64,000 nt of DNA from an uncultured Planctomycetales bacterium (GCA_903926465.1 CAIYJE010000119.1:1-64000), one strand, 5' to 3'. Shown: positions 37,148 to 47,071, counted from the stretch's first letter. Translations and numbers: made by a program. Notes: generated from the sequence alone by a model not told the origin.

Positions 37148-37891
37148 ATGGCGAACAACGTGAAGATTGAGGCAGAAAGCCTCACCAAGCAGTTTGGCTC
37201 ATTTCTCGCCGTCAGAGACGTTTCGTTTGAGATTCCGGCGGGTCAGGTGGTTGCGTTTCTTGGCCCCAACGGGGCAGGCAAAACTACCACCATGCGGTTG
37301 CTGACCGGGTTTATTGCCCCCACACGCGGGCGTGCCCGGATCGCAGGCATTGATGTTCAGGAAGATCGAATCTCCGCCGAGGAGAATCTGGGTTACCTAC
37401 CCGAGAACGGTCCGCTGTACCTGGATATGACGCCAGTCGCCCTTTTGAAGTTTTTCGGGCTGGCCCGCAGCATGAGCAGAGCCCAGCTTCGAGACCGGAT
37501 CGATGCGGTTATTGGCCTCTGCGCCCTGGAACGGGTGGCAACCAAGCCAATCGGTAAGCTCTCCAAGGGGTATCGGCAACGAGTTGCCATGGCCCAGGCC
37601 CTGCTCCACGATCCAGCGGTCCTGATTCTTGACGAACCGACCAGCGGGCTCGACCCGAATCAGATTCGGGGCGTACGTCAATTAATTCGCGATCTGGGCC
37701 GCACCAAGACCGTGCTGGTATCAACGCACATCCTTCAAGAGGTTGAGCCCGTGGCCGACCGGGTTCTGTTCCTTCATGAGGGGCGACTGGTGTTCGATGG
37801 AGCGCCAGCGGCACTCATTGCAGACGGCCTACCGATTGAAGACCAGTTCCATCGGCTGACACACAATCACCCGGCCATCTCCAGACCATAA
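37148..37891 (+). CDS. ABC transporter ATP-binding protein (GldA-like)
   Basis: 247 residues, a single nucleotide-binding domain. Walker A GPNGAGKTTT near residue 39, signature LSKGYRQRVAMAQALLHD near residue 137 and Walker B VLILDEPTSGLDPNQI are intact, and STHILQEVEPVADR carries the H-loop histidine. Family members include GldA and NosF-like ATPases that energise ABC-2 permeases. It is followed on the same strand by a fused permease/GldG protein and a DUF4340 protein, so it is the ATPase of that system. GGAGG stands about 11 bases before the ATG. Confidence 0.92.
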   Translation: MANNVKIEAESLTKQFGSFLAVRDVSFEIPAGQVVAFLGPNGAGKTTTMRLLTGFIAPTRGRARIAGIDVQEDRISAEENLGYLPENGPLYLDMTPVALLKFFGLARSMSRAQLRDRIDAVIGLCALERVATKPIGKLSKGYRQRVAMAQALLHDPAVLILDEPTSGLDPNQIRGVRQLIRDLGRTKTVLVSTHILQEVEPVADRVLFLHEGRLVFDGAPAALIADGLPIEDQFHRLTHNHPAISRP

Positions 37892-38019
37892 CACCGGGAC
37901 GACACGGTGACTGGATGGCCGGTAACGCATCGTTTGGAAATGAAGTTGGTGATCAAGGGCGTTGCTCTTGCTCCCCAACTCAGGACGACAAGTGCAGACG
38001 GTATCAGGAATCTTTCACG

Positions 38020-41000
38020 ATGAGCACCGTTGATTCGCCCTCTTTCGGGAGGTCCGCCCCGCGCCAAGCTTCCTCTACCCGTGCGGCGGCCATGATCCGA
38101 CCACGCGTTGTGGGTGCGGTGTTTGGCCGCAACCTGCTGAGCTATTTCAGTAATCCCGCAGGTTACGTGTTTATCACGCTGTTCGTGCTGGTGTGCTCGT
38201 GGTTCGAGTTCTGGCAACCCCTCTTCTTCAGTCGCAACCTGGCAGATCTCGAACCGCTCAACACCTGGATGCCTTACATCCTGCTGTTCTTCGTGCCCGC
38301 AATCACGATGAGCATCTGGGCCGACGAACGACGCCTGGGCACCGACGAACTTCTGCTCACGCTGCCGGCCAGAGATATTGAGATCGTGCTTGGAAAATAT
38401 CTGGCGGCCGTGGGCATCTATACCGTTTCCCTGATTTTTCTGGCGATCGGCCAGATCATGGTTCTCTCATTTCTTGGGCGGCCAGACCTGGGTGTTTTCA
38501 TCTCCACGGTCTTCGGCTACTGGCTCATGGGGGCCATGCTCATCGCCTTTGGCATGGTAGCCTCCGCGCTCACGAGCAGCGTGACCGTTGGCTTCATCCT
38601 GGGCGCTCTGTTTTGTGCAATTCCGGTGTTTGCCGCCGGACTCGGACCCGTTGCCCAGCTTGTGGGATCGCTCTCCAAGTTCAAGGGGTTCGGCTGGCTC
38701 ACATCCATCAGAAACAGCGACGGAGCCACCCGGCTCTTCGAAAACCTGTCCGTCCCCGCCCAGTTTCGTGACTTTGGATCAGGCGTGATTTCCCTGTCTG
38801 GCCTGTTCTACTTCGTGGCCCTGATTCTGGCCATGATCTATCTGAACATGGTTCTGCTAGGCCGGCGGCACTGGGCTGGAGGCCAGTCTAGCGCAGTCCG
38901 CTGGTTTCATGCCCTCACCCGCGTTGCCGCCGTTGCCGTGGCGCTTGTCAGCCTGGCGGTTCTGCTGGGGCACTGGTTCAACGTGCGTGTGGATGCCACT
39001 GAGGAACGCCTGCACACCCTGTCGCCAGTCACTCGTCAGCTTGTTCGAGAAATCCCCTCGGATCGACCGGTCTATATCGAAGCGTACGTCAGCCCAACCG
39101 TGCCCCGTGAGTTTGTGGAAACCAAGACGAACCTGGTGAACACACTCAAAGAACTGGCTGCGCTGGGTGGAAACCGCGTTCGATTGAACATCGTGGAAAC
39201 CAAGCGATTCTCCACGGAAGCACGCGAGGCGGAGAAGCGGTTTGGCATCAGCGCCAGAGGGGTACCCACAATCCGGGAAAACCGTCAGGAGCTGGAAGAT
39301 ATCTATCTCGGAGTGGCGTTCAGCTCTGGCCTGCAACAGGTGGTGGTTCCCTTTTTCGACCGGGGTTTGCCAGCGGAATATGAACTGACTCGCTCGCTGC
39401 GGGTGGTCTCTGGAACCAAGCGCAAGCGGGTTGGCGTACTGGAAACAGACGCCCACCTGCTGGGCCGGGTTGACTTCAGGACCATGGGATCTGAGCCCGA
39501 ATGGGAAGTGGTCAGCGAACTCAAGAAGCAGTACGACGTCACGCCCGTCTCGGCCGATACGCCGATCCCGCTCGAAGAGGTGCAAACGATCTCCATCTCG
39601 GGAACGCCTACGGCTGGCACGTTCACTCTTTCGGTAGGCGGAAAGACCACAGAAGCCTTGCCGTTCAACGCTGCCTCGCTGGCGGTTCGTGAAGCTTTGG
39701 ATAAGCTCGGGACATTCGAACCTGGCGACCTCAAGGTCGATGGCGGCCCACTTCCCAAAGAGCCAATCCGGCTCACGTTCACCAGCCGATTTCTGGGCAA
39801 AGACGCCCCCGACGTTACGGCCCTGGGAGACCTGAAGGCCGGAGACACAGACCGCCCAACGGTTCGCGTGGGCACCACCACCGAAATTTTAGACGCACTC
39901 ATCGTCCCGCAGGCCGCGTCATTGACCCAACGCCAGGTGGATAACCTGACCAGCTTTGTCCGCCAAGGTGGACCCACACTGCTGCTGATCGACCCCTACC
40001 CCGTTTCCAACCCCCTGCTCGCCCCCTCTCAGCAGCGCCTGCCAGACCAGGCCATGATGATGGGCCGTCCTCAGGAACCCAAAGGGAACCTGAGCCCGCT
40101 ACTGGAGCTACTGGGTATCGACTGGCCTTCCGACGATATCGTCTGGAATGACTACAACCCCCACAAGCAGCTCAAGGTGTCTCCTGAAATCTTGTTCCTG
40201 ACCAGAAATGGTCAGCATAACGGATTTGCAGACGATCCCATTGTCACCAAACTTCAGGAAGTGGTGCTGCTTGCCTCTGGCGTTCTGAAGAGCCGTGAGA
40301 TGCCGGGCGACCCCCGATTCCTCCCGCTGCTCACAACCGATCGGCAGGGCGGAACCATCCGTTACTCCGAGCTTTTCGACCGAGAGGCGATGATGCGGGG
40401 CCAGCAACGCAAACCGCCGTTGTACCTGCCCGGCGATCGCCCCTACACGGTGGCCGCCCGGATTGAGGGAAAGGCACGCCCCACCGAAGGGGCAGCCCCA
40501 ACCGGCGATCCGCTTTCGGTTCATACCATCGTCATTGCCGACCTGGACCTGATTTCCGACACGTTCTTTCAGCTTCGCAGGCGACCGGTTGAAAACTACG
40601 ACGCTTTCAATTTTGACAACGTCACCTTCATCCTGAACTGCGTGGATGTGCTTTCCGGCGATGAGACCTTTCTGGAGCTGCGCAAGAAGCGGCCCCAGTT
40701 CCGAACCCTGACCCGGCTGGAGCAAGCCTCTGGCAAATTCGTCGATCGTGCCCAGGACGAGTTGCGGAAGGCGGAAGGAGATGCCAGGGATCAGCTCGAC
40801 GAGGCCAAGAAACGGCTCTCGGAAGCCGTTGATGGCATTCGCAAAAGCACGGAATATGATGAACGCACCAAGGAAAGCATGGTTCGTTATCGTGAAAAAG
40901 TGGAGCAGGACCGGCTGAAAGTGAAAGAAGCCGAGATCGAAGCCAAGAAGCGTCAGGCGATAGCGGATAGCCTGGCCGAACAGGAACAATCAATCGCCGG

Positions 41001-41130
41001 CCTCCAGGGAATGGTACGACTGGCGGCGATCGCAATCCCGCCCTTACCCGCTTTGCTACTCGGTGCGGTCGTTTATCTGGTTCGCTCCAGGCGAGAAAAC
41101 CTGGGTGCAAACCCTGACCGCATGGCTTGA
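38020..41130 (+). CDS. GldF-GldG-type fusion: ABC-2 permease joined to a GldG-like domain
   Basis: 1036 residues. Residues about 30-280 form an ABC-2 membrane domain with six segments (NPAGYVFITLFVLVCSWFEF, then RLGTDELLLTLPAR after the second). A further segment near residue 305 starts the GldG-like part: VDATEERLHTLSPVTRQLV and IYLGVAFSSG, an IFT52-like or DUF4350-related fold. A charged helical coiled coil (about 900-1000, KRLSEAVDGIRKSTEYDERT) and a final membrane segment (LAAIAIPPLPALLLGAVVYL) end it. In Bacteroidetes gldF and gldG are separate and needed for gliding or secretion; here they are one chain. AGGAA precedes the ATG at 38020. Confidence 0.88.
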   Translation: MSTVDSPSFGRSAPRQASSTRAAAMIRPRVVGAVFGRNLLSYFSNPAGYVFITLFVLVCSWFEFWQPLFFSRNLADLEPLNTWMPYILLFFVPAITMSIWADERRLGTDELLLTLPARDIEIVLGKYLAAVGIYTVSLIFLAIGQIMVLSFLGRPDLGVFISTVFGYWLMGAMLIAFGMVASALTSSVTVGFILGALFCAIPVFAAGLGPVAQLVGSLSKFKGFGWLTSIRNSDGATRLFENLSVPAQFRDFGSGVISLSGLFYFVALILAMIYLNMVLLGRRHWAGGQSSAVRWFHALTRVAAVAVALVSLAVLLGHWFNVRVDATEERLHTLSPVTRQLVREIPSDRPVYIEAYVSPTVPREFVETKTNLVNTLKELAALGGNRVRLNIVETKRFSTEAREAEKRFGISARGVPTIRENRQELEDIYLGVAFSSGLQQVVVPFFDRGLPAEYELTRSLRVVSGTKRKRVGVLETDAHLLGRVDFRTMGSEPEWEVVSELKKQYDVTPVSADTPIPLEEVQTISISGTPTAGTFTLSVGGKTTEALPFNAASLAVREALDKLGTFEPGDLKVDGGPLPKEPIRLTFTSRFLGKDAPDVTALGDLKAGDTDRPTVRVGTTTEILDALIVPQAASLTQRQVDNLTSFVRQGGPTLLLIDPYPVSNPLLAPSQQRLPDQAMMMGRPQEPKGNLSPLLELLGIDWPSDDIVWNDYNPHKQLKVSPEILFLTRNGQHNGFADDPIVTKLQEVVLLASGVLKSREMPGDPRFLPLLTTDRQGGTIRYSELFDREAMMRGQQRKPPLYLPGDRPYTVAARIEGKARPTEGAAPTGDPLSVHTIVIADLDLISDTFFQLRRRPVENYDAFNFDNVTFILNCVDVLSGDETFLELRKKRPQFRTLTRLEQASGKFVDRAQDELRKAEGDARDQLDEAKKRLSEAVDGIRKSTEYDERTKESMVRYREKVEQDRLKVKEAEIEAKKRQAIADSLAEQEQSIAGLQGMVRLAAIAIPPLPALLLGAVVYLVRSRRENLGANPDRMA

Positions 41131-41152
41131 CCCGTCTCACTCTTCCCCGACG

Positions 41153-42712
41153 ATGGATCTCCCTGTCATGAGTGATCTCAAAAGAACCGGAGCGTACGTG
41201 GCTGTGGCGCTAACACTGCTGGCCACAGCCGTGTTAGCGGGCCGCCCTTCCGGAAAAAGCCCGCATGATTTTGACGACCAGGGGCAGAAGTTCTTCCCGG
41301 ACTTCACGTTGCCAGAGCAGGCAACCACTCTGGAGGTTGTGGAGTTTGACCCCTCAACCGGCGATGCCAGGCCGTTCAGCGTGGCCCTGAAAGACGGGCG
41401 CTGGGTCATTCCTTCGCACTATGATTATCCGGCCGACGCCAAGGACCGGCTGGCCAACACGGCTGCGGGGGTTCTGGATCTGACCAAAGACACCATTCGT
41501 TCAGATCGGGCCGAGGATCACAAAGACCTGGGCGTACTGGATCCGCTCGACCCCAAGGCCCTCAGCTATGAGGGGCTTGGAAAACGAATGACCTTGAAGG
41601 ATAAGAGTGACCGCGTGCTCGCGGATCTGATTTTTGGTAAGCCGGTCCCCGGCCAGGCCGACCAGCGGTTTGTGCGAGTTCCTGGCCAGAACCGGGTCTA
41701 TGGTGCCAGAATGGTCGGCGTGGAAATCTCGACCCGGTTCAGTGACTGGATTGAGACAAACCTGCTGCAGATCAATCCCGCAGGTATCCAGACTGTTGCC
41801 TTCTACAACGATAAGGTCGAAATGCGAGGCGGCCGTGCTTCGCTGGTTCCCGGCGACCATATCAAGGCTGAACGAACCCCGGCAGCGGCCCCAGCCAAGC
41901 CTGGTGCCACCGCACCGGCTTCGGTCTGGAAACTGGACGAGGTACCGCCCGGAAAAGAAGTGAATACTCAGGCTTTAGATGCGCTAACGTCGACCCTGGG
42001 CGACCTGCGAATTGTGGGGGTGCGACCAAAACCACCTGGGCTATCCGCCGACCTGAAATCGGCAACGGGCCAGATACAGCAAGACGACGTCAGCTTCCTT
42101 TCGCTGGCGGACAAAGGTTTTTACGTGACCGATCGCGGCTTCTATTCGAGTGAGGGGAACGTTTACACCTCCACCGATGACGGGCTGCTTTACTTGCTGC
42201 ATTTTGGCAAAGTGACGTTTGCAAGAGGCGAAGCCCTGAGCGCGGGGACGAAAGACGCCAAGCAGGACCAAGCCCCAGCGGAGACGGAAGGGACGCCCGA
42301 TGGTGCCGTGGAAAGCCGGTTCTTTTTCGTGACCGTCCAGTTCAAGCCAGAGTTGCTTCCAGCTCCACCTGCGGAACCTGTTGCCAGCGAGTGGCCCTCG
42401 GACCTGTTTGCCAAGTCTGCCGTAGAGCGTGCCGCCTTTGAGAAAGCTGAGGCCGACAAGCGAACTCTGGCCAGTGCCGAGTACGCCCAGAAGGTCGAAG
42501 CCGGTAAGAAGAAAGCCGAAGATCTCAAAACGAGGTTTGCGGGATGGTATTATGTGGTGCCTGGTGAAGCATTCCGGAAAGTTGTCCTCGATCGGGCGTC
42601 GCTGACTCGCGATCCAGTGCCACCAACCCCAGGCGGAGGGCCTTTCCCGGGCGGTCTCCCACCCGGTTTTCAAGGAGGCAGCCTACCCCCTGGTTTGCAA
42701 ATGGGTCGTTGA
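41153..42712 (+). CDS. DUF4340 domain-containing membrane protein
   Basis: 519 residues. An N-terminal membrane segment (AYVAVALTLLATAVLAG) is followed by a DUF4340 region with repeated beta units (LEVVEFDPSTGDARPFSVALKDGRWVI, VFDDPL-like LGVLDPLDPKAL, and WKLDEVPPGKEVNTQALDALTSTL). The C-terminal third has a charged helical stretch and a Pro/Gly-rich tail. DUF4340 proteins commonly follow gldA-gldFG-type genes, so this is probably the third component of the system. The start is either the ATG at 41153 or at 41168; neither has a strong ribosome-binding site. Confidence 0.85.
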   Translation: MDLPVMSDLKRTGAYVAVALTLLATAVLAGRPSGKSPHDFDDQGQKFFPDFTLPEQATTLEVVEFDPSTGDARPFSVALKDGRWVIPSHYDYPADAKDRLANTAAGVLDLTKDTIRSDRAEDHKDLGVLDPLDPKALSYEGLGKRMTLKDKSDRVLADLIFGKPVPGQADQRFVRVPGQNRVYGARMVGVEISTRFSDWIETNLLQINPAGIQTVAFYNDKVEMRGGRASLVPGDHIKAERTPAAAPAKPGATAPASVWKLDEVPPGKEVNTQALDALTSTLGDLRIVGVRPKPPGLSADLKSATGQIQQDDVSFLSLADKGFYVTDRGFYSSEGNVYTSTDDGLLYLLHFGKVTFARGEALSAGTKDAKQDQAPAETEGTPDGAVESRFFFVTVQFKPELLPAPPAEPVASEWPSDLFAKSAVERAAFEKAEADKRTLASAEYAQKVEAGKKKAEDLKTRFAGWYYVVPGEAFRKVVLDRASLTRDPVPPTPGGGPFPGGLPPGFQGGSLPPGLQMGR

Positions 42713-42842
42713 CGATTGACCAGGTGGCGTGGGGCTCCCCTTGCAGCACTTCCGCACGGAAACTTACAGTGTTTCTTGAATTTCGCAGTCAGGCGGTTCC
42801 GGCGACTCCAGGGCTGCTTACTGTTTCGAGCGAGGTCCAGTG

Positions 42843-43424
42843 ATGAGCGTTTCTCCAGATTCCCACACATTCCGAACGGGACGTATGCGGCATGTTCTCT
42901 CGGCCCTGGTGCAAAACCGGCCCGGTGTACTTGCGCACATTTCGGGCATGCTCGCCTCGCGCGGGTTCAACATTGATAGCCTGGCCGTGGGTGAGACCGA
43001 GGATCCTCAACTCTCACGAATCACATTCGTGATCATGGGCGATGACCGCGTGCTCGAACAGGTTCGCAAACAACTGGAAAAAATCGTCACGGTGGTGCGG
43101 GTGATCGACATCTCTCGACAGGACCATGTCGAACGAGACCTGATGCTGATCAAGGTTGAAGCACCAGCCAGTCAGCGGGCCGAGATCATCGGTCTGGTTC
43201 AGGTTTTCCGGGGCCGAATTGTGGACGTTGGCCCAGACCAGCTCATGATTGAGATCTCCGGCCAGGAGAAGAAGATCGAATCCTTCATCGATCTCATGCG
43301 TCCCTATGGGATCTGTGAACTGGCTCGTACCGGACGCATTGCCCTGGTCAGAAGCAGTGCATCGGTTTCCGCGGCAGAAGTTGAAGAGGAAGAAGCTGCC
43401 ATCGTTGGCCCTGTCCATCTTTGA
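42843..43424 (+). CDS. ilvN: Acetolactate synthase small (regulatory) subunit
   Basis: 193 residues. It binds valine and regulates acetolactate synthase in branched-chain amino acid synthesis. The ACT domain starts HVLSALVQNRPGVLAHISGMLASRGFNIDSL, with the effector region following, and the C-terminal regulatory domain contains LMLIKVEAP and IDLMRPYGICELARTGRIAL. The ATG at 42843 has GAGGT six bases upstream. The large subunit gene is not in the window. It is followed by a glycosyltransferase and a methyltransferase, and then by ilvC. Confidence 0.95.
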   Translation: MSVSPDSHTFRTGRMRHVLSALVQNRPGVLAHISGMLASRGFNIDSLAVGETEDPQLSRITFVIMGDDRVLEQVRKQLEKIVTVVRVIDISRQDHVERDLMLIKVEAPASQRAEIIGLVQVFRGRIVDVGPDQLMIEISGQEKKIESFIDLMRPYGICELARTGRIALVRSSASVSAAEVEEEEAAIVGPVHL

Positions 43425-43463
43425 TCCAAGCGCAGCAAATTCGCCATCACCGAGGATCGTGCC

Positions 43464-44447
43464 ATGGCCCAAGATGTGGTCATCTTGATCCCGGTTTACA
43501 ATGACTGGGACGCCGTTGGACTCTTGCTCGCCAAGCTCGACGCTTCGCTTGTCGGTGAGCCTGGCCAGTTTCGGGTGCTGCTCGTGGACGATGGTTCCAC
43601 GCAAGCACCCCCTCCCAATCTGATCGCAAGCCACCTGGACCGGATTAATTCGGTCCAGGTGCTTGGACTCACTCGCAACCTCGGCCATCAGCGGGCGATT
43701 GCGGTGGGTCTTTGCCAGATCCGAGAAAAATTCGCCTGCGATGCCGTGGTTATCATGGACGGCGATGGCGAAGATGCCCCTGCCGATGTCCCTCGGCTAC
43801 TCCATGCGCTCGCTCAGAATCCAAAGAGCTGCATCTTCGCCGAGCGGATCCGCCGTTCCGAGGGGCTCACGTTTCAGATCGGCTACGGTGCCTACCGTTA
43901 CCTGCACCGCCTGTTAACCGGCATCCCGGTCCGGGTCGGTAACTTTAGCGCACTTCCTATCACTCAGCTCAGAAGGCTGGTGACCGTCTCTGACCTCTGG
44001 AATCATTACGCGGCCTCGGTACTCAAGGCCAGATTGCCCGTCGTTCGGGTTCCTAGCGACAGGGCCCACAGGCTTGCCGGTAGCCCGCACATGAATCTGG
44101 TCTCATTAGTGGTGCATGGCCTGAGCGCAATGTCGGTGTTCAGCGACCGCATTGGTGTTCGGCTCCTGATGGCCACAGCCACGCTGGGTACACTGGCGGG
44201 CGGCCTGCTGGCGTTGCTGCTGATGCTCCACTTCTTCACAAGCGTGGCCATTCCCCCCTGGGCCGTCTCTGCCGCCCTGGTCCTTTGCGGCATCTTGCCT
44301 CTTCTCATGCTACTTGTGTTTGTGTTCGTGTTCGTCATTCTGGCTGGCCGCGAAAGTTCAACCGTCTTGCCCATCAGAGACTACGCCTACTTTGTTCAGG
44401 AGCTGCGAACGCTGTGGACGCCAAATCGCAAACCTATGAATACGTAG
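43464..44447 (+). CDS. Family 2 glycosyltransferase with C-terminal membrane segments
   Basis: 327 residues. The GT-A fold begins VVILIPVYNDWDAVGLLL, with DDGST at residue 45 and IMDGDGED near residue 93 as the metal-binding DxD-like region. Two hydrophobic segments near the C-terminus (LMATATLGTLAGGLLALLLM and ILPLLMLLVFVFVFVIL) match the dolichyl- or undecaprenyl-phosphate sugar transferases of the GtrB/DPM1 type. Its acceptor is unknown. GAGGAT is six bases before the ATG. It overlaps the methyltransferase gene by 34 bases. Confidence 0.87.
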   Translation: MAQDVVILIPVYNDWDAVGLLLAKLDASLVGEPGQFRVLLVDDGSTQAPPPNLIASHLDRINSVQVLGLTRNLGHQRAIAVGLCQIREKFACDAVVIMDGDGEDAPADVPRLLHALAQNPKSCIFAERIRRSEGLTFQIGYGAYRYLHRLLTGIPVRVGNFSALPITQLRRLVTVSDLWNHYAASVLKARLPVVRVPSDRAHRLAGSPHMNLVSLVVHGLSAMSVFSDRIGVRLLMATATLGTLAGGLLALLLMLHFFTSVAIPPWAVSAALVLCGILPLLMLLVFVFVFVILAGRESSTVLPIRDYAYFVQELRTLWTPNRKPMNT

Positions 44448-45154
44448 GCCAGGAACTAGACCTCTTCGCTTTGGCGAAACGGTGGAAAGCTTACGTTCGC
44501 TCGGCCCTGGCCCCCTACATCCAGGGTCATGTGCTGGAGGTAGGGGCAGGCATTGGCACCACCACACGGGTGCTAAGAACTTGCACCTCAGGCCCCTGGA
44601 CCTGCCTGGAGCCAGACCCTGGCCTGGCCGCTCGCCTGACCAAAAGCCTGAAGATGACTCCACTTTCACCAGCCCCCTTGGTGCGCACTGGAACCACCAG
44701 CGAACTCGGGCCCGAGGAGTCGTTTGACACCCTGCTCTACATCGACGTACTCGAACATATCGAGCACGATGCCGCGGAGATGCAGCTCGCCGCAAACTTG
44801 CTCAAACCTGGTGGTTGCCTGGTGGTTTTGTGTCCTGCTCACCAGTTTTTCTTCAGCCCGTTCGATGCCGCGATCGGCCATTACCGCCGGTACAATCGCC
44901 CGATGATGAGAAAACTGACCCCGCCAACCCTGACACTCGAAACCTGTTTTTACCTGGATTCGGTGGGAATGCTGCTTTCGCTCGGGAACCGGTTGGTGCT
45001 GAAGAGCGGTAGCCCGACCCCCACGCAAATTGCTTTCTGGGATTCCAAGATTGTTCCGGTTTCCCGGATTGTCGATCGGCTCATTCTTCGCTCGCAGGGA
45101 AAAACCGTGGTCGGAATCTGGCGAAAGCCAACCGCCCTGGACCCAAAACCCTGA
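44414..45154 (+). CDS. Class I SAM-dependent methyltransferase
   Basis: 246 residues. The SAM-binding motif I is VLEVGAGIGTTTRVL near residue 40; LDVLEHIEHD-like YIDVLEHIEHDAAEM and LLKPGGCLVVLCPAH follow in order. The substrate is unknown. The start is the GTG at 44414, inside the previous gene, with AGGAG about 11 bases upstream; no in-frame ATG precedes the SAM domain closely. The 34-base overlap with the glycosyltransferase suggests the two act in one pathway, perhaps on a lipid-linked sugar or polysaccharide. Confidence 0.85.
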   Translation: MDAKSQTYEYVGQELDLFALAKRWKAYVRSALAPYIQGHVLEVGAGIGTTTRVLRTCTSGPWTCLEPDPGLAARLTKSLKMTPLSPAPLVRTGTTSELGPEESFDTLLYIDVLEHIEHDAAEMQLAANLLKPGGCLVVLCPAHQFFFSPFDAAIGHYRRYNRPMMRKLTPPTLTLETCFYLDSVGMLLSLGNRLVLKSGSPTPTQIAFWDSKIVPVSRIVDRLILRSQGKTVVGIWRKPTALDPKP

Positions 45155-45345
45155 AGACAATCCTGGTTCCCACTCTGATCTCTTGCCAATCTGGATGCGA
45201 AACCGGAAACTATGGGGCTTCCTGGCGCACAACCGCCATACCCCAAGAAGATGTTTCAAAACCTGGACAGGTCCGGAGTGCACAACCCGCCCCAATCCGG
45301 TTTTGATATCACCTCTAACGATTGAATCTGCGAGGAATTCCGCTC

Positions 45346-46350
45346 ATGCCGGCCACGATGTACTACGATCAGGATGCCGATCTCGCGCTTTTGAAGGGTA
45401 AGACAGTCGCGATCATCGGCTATGGCAGCCAGGGACATGCCCAGGCGCAAAACCTGCGTGACTCAGGCTGCACTGTGGTCATCGGCCAGCGCCCAGGCTC
45501 TGCCAATTACGACCACGCCGTCAAAGACGGCTTCAAGCCCGTCTCCGCCGCCGAAGCCGCCAAAGCTGGCGACCTCGTGAACGTGTTGCTGCCAGACGAA
45601 GTTGCCGCCGAAATCTACAACCACGACATCAAGCCGAACCTGAAGCCTGGCGACCTGCTGCTGGTTTCCCACGGGTTCAACATTCACTTCGGCCAGATCT
45701 TGGCTCCGCACGGGGTGGATTCCGCCCTGGTTGCCCCCAAGGGACCTGGTCACCTGGTGCGCAGTGAGTTCGTGAAGGGGGGCGGCGTTCCCTGCCTCAT
45801 CGCTTACGGCGAAGGCTGTAGTGAGCCTGGCAAGAAGCTGGCCATGGCCTATGCCAAGGGAATTGGCGGCACCCGAGGTGGCGTGCTTCAGACCACCTTC
45901 GCCGAAGAAACCGAAACCGACCTCTTTGGTGAGCAGGTCGTTCTTTGCGGCGGCGTGAGTGCCCTGGTGAAGATGGGTTTTGAGACCCTGGTGGAAGCCG
46001 GCTACCAGCCTGAAAGTGCCTACTTCGAGTGTATGCACGAACTCAAACTGATTGTTGACCTCATGTACCAGGGCGGCCTGAACTACATGCGTTACAGCAT
46101 TTCCAACACGGCCGAGTACGGTGATTACACCCGCGGACCGCGGATCATCACCGAAGAGACCCGTAAGGAAATGCGGAAGATCCTCAACGAGATCCAGACC
46201 GGCCAGTTCGCCCGCGAATGGATCTTGGAAAACAAGGCCGGCCGGCCTGGCTTCCTTGCCACCAAGCGCCGAGAACGGCAGCACCCGGTGGAAGAGGTCG
46301 GCAAGCGGCTCCGCTCACTCATGACCTGGATCGACGCCAAGGTCGTCTGA
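45346..46350 (+). CDS. ilvC: Ketol-acid reductoisomerase (class I)
   Basis: 334 residues, the short class I length. It converts acetolactate to dihydroxyisovalerate with NADPH. The NADPH loop is [22 protein letters not shown]; the acetolactate-binding KARI domain has [24 protein letters not shown] and the knotted core [45 protein letters not shown] lies nine bases before the ATG at 45346. It stands 191 bases after the methyltransferase gene. Confidence 0.97.
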   Translation: MPATMYYDQDADLALLKGKTVAIIGYGSQGHAQAQNLRDSGCTVVIGQRPGSANYDHAVKDGFKPVSAAEAAKAGDLVNVLLPDEVAAEIYNHDIKPNLKPGDLLLVSHGFNIHFGQILAPHGVDSALVAPKGPGHLVRSEFVKGGGVPCLIAYGEGCSEPGKKLAMAYAKGIGGTRGGVLQTTFAEETETDLFGEQVVLCGGVSALVKMGFETLVEAGYQPESAYFECMHELKLIVDLMYQGGLNYMRYSISNTAEYGDYTRGPRIITEETRKEMRKILNEIQTGQFAREWILENKAGRPGFLATKRRERQHPVEEVGKRLRSLMTWIDAKVV

Positions 46351-46390
46351 CCTGCGTTGTCCCGAGACTCATGGCTGAATGTCGTTCATC

Positions 46391-46419
46391 GAGGGTACGA
46401 GCCCAATGCTCGTACCCTC
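46391..46419 (+). terminator. Terminator after ilvC
   Basis: GAGGGTACGAGC pairs perfectly over 12 bases with GCTCGTACCCTC around CCAAT, followed by ACTTTC. It lies 40 bases past the ilvC stop. Confidence 0.75.
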
Positions 46420-46511
46420 ACTTTCTTGGTACTCACTGGCATCTGGTCTAGGCTTCTCATGCCAGGAGCTAGAGCCACCGGGTCCAGACTTTTCTCGAAG
46501 GTGGGCAAGTC

Positions 46512-46745
46512 ATGGCCGATCATTCAGACAAGCTCCCTGAAAACGTCCCTGGGCGTTACTTCGTTGACCGGACCTGCATCGATTGCGAACTCTGCCGTGA
46601 AAAAGCTCCTGCGAACTTCGTACGTCAGGATAAGGGTCGGTATAGCTATGTCTTGAGGCAACCTGCGTCTCCCCAGGAGATCGCGGAATGCGAGGCGGCG
46701 TTGCTCGAATGCCCGGTGGAAGCCATCGGCCGCGAAGACGACTGA
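46512..46745 (+). CDS. Small 4Fe-4S ferredoxin
   Basis: 77 residues. The single-cluster motif CIDCELC near residues 22-28 and the distant CPVEAIG at the C-terminus give the C-x2-C-x2-C and C-P arrangement of mono-cluster 4Fe-4S ferredoxins. It probably carries single electrons in the cytoplasm; a redox partner is not identified nearby. AAGGTGGGC precedes the ATG. It stands alone. Confidence 0.9.
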   Translation: MADHSDKLPENVPGRYFVDRTCIDCELCREKAPANFVRQDKGRYSYVLRQPASPQEIAECEAALLECPVEAIGREDD

Positions 46746-47071
46746 CAGGGGCATCCGAGTCTGGAACGCCGACGGTCGCGTTTGCTGCCAGGCTCGGCTC
46801 CAATCACGGGTGATGGACTCCCTTCAGGCATAAACCCATCCAAATCCGCTTCTTCGTGAACTTCTCGTTTCTCGCCAACCCGACTGAATTGCCTGTTTTC
46901 TTGAGTATTTCTTGAATTTTAGTAATCATTACAAAAACCAAATTTGCTTGCGAATTTGAGTCTCCGCACGATCCAGATCCTCGTTACTGGCGGGTGGAGG
47001 CGTAGCGTAAAGTCGTGATCTCTCACGACCACACCTCGCCCCCCAACCCACATGACACGAGGATTTTTGAC
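46746..47071. other. Intergenic region before the His-rich secreted protein
   Basis: No gene is visible in these 326 bases. The part from about 46840 to 46960 is AT-rich and could contain a promoter. Confidence 0.5.

Noticed and set aside
36805-37170. 121-codon open frame upstream of the GldA-like gene
   Set aside because: Basic, Arg/Pro-rich composition, no motif, and it overlaps the true start of the ATPase gene.
45463-46284. 273-codon open frame antisense to ilvC
   Set aside because: Shadow of the conserved ketol-acid reductoisomerase; no motif and no ribosome-binding site support it.
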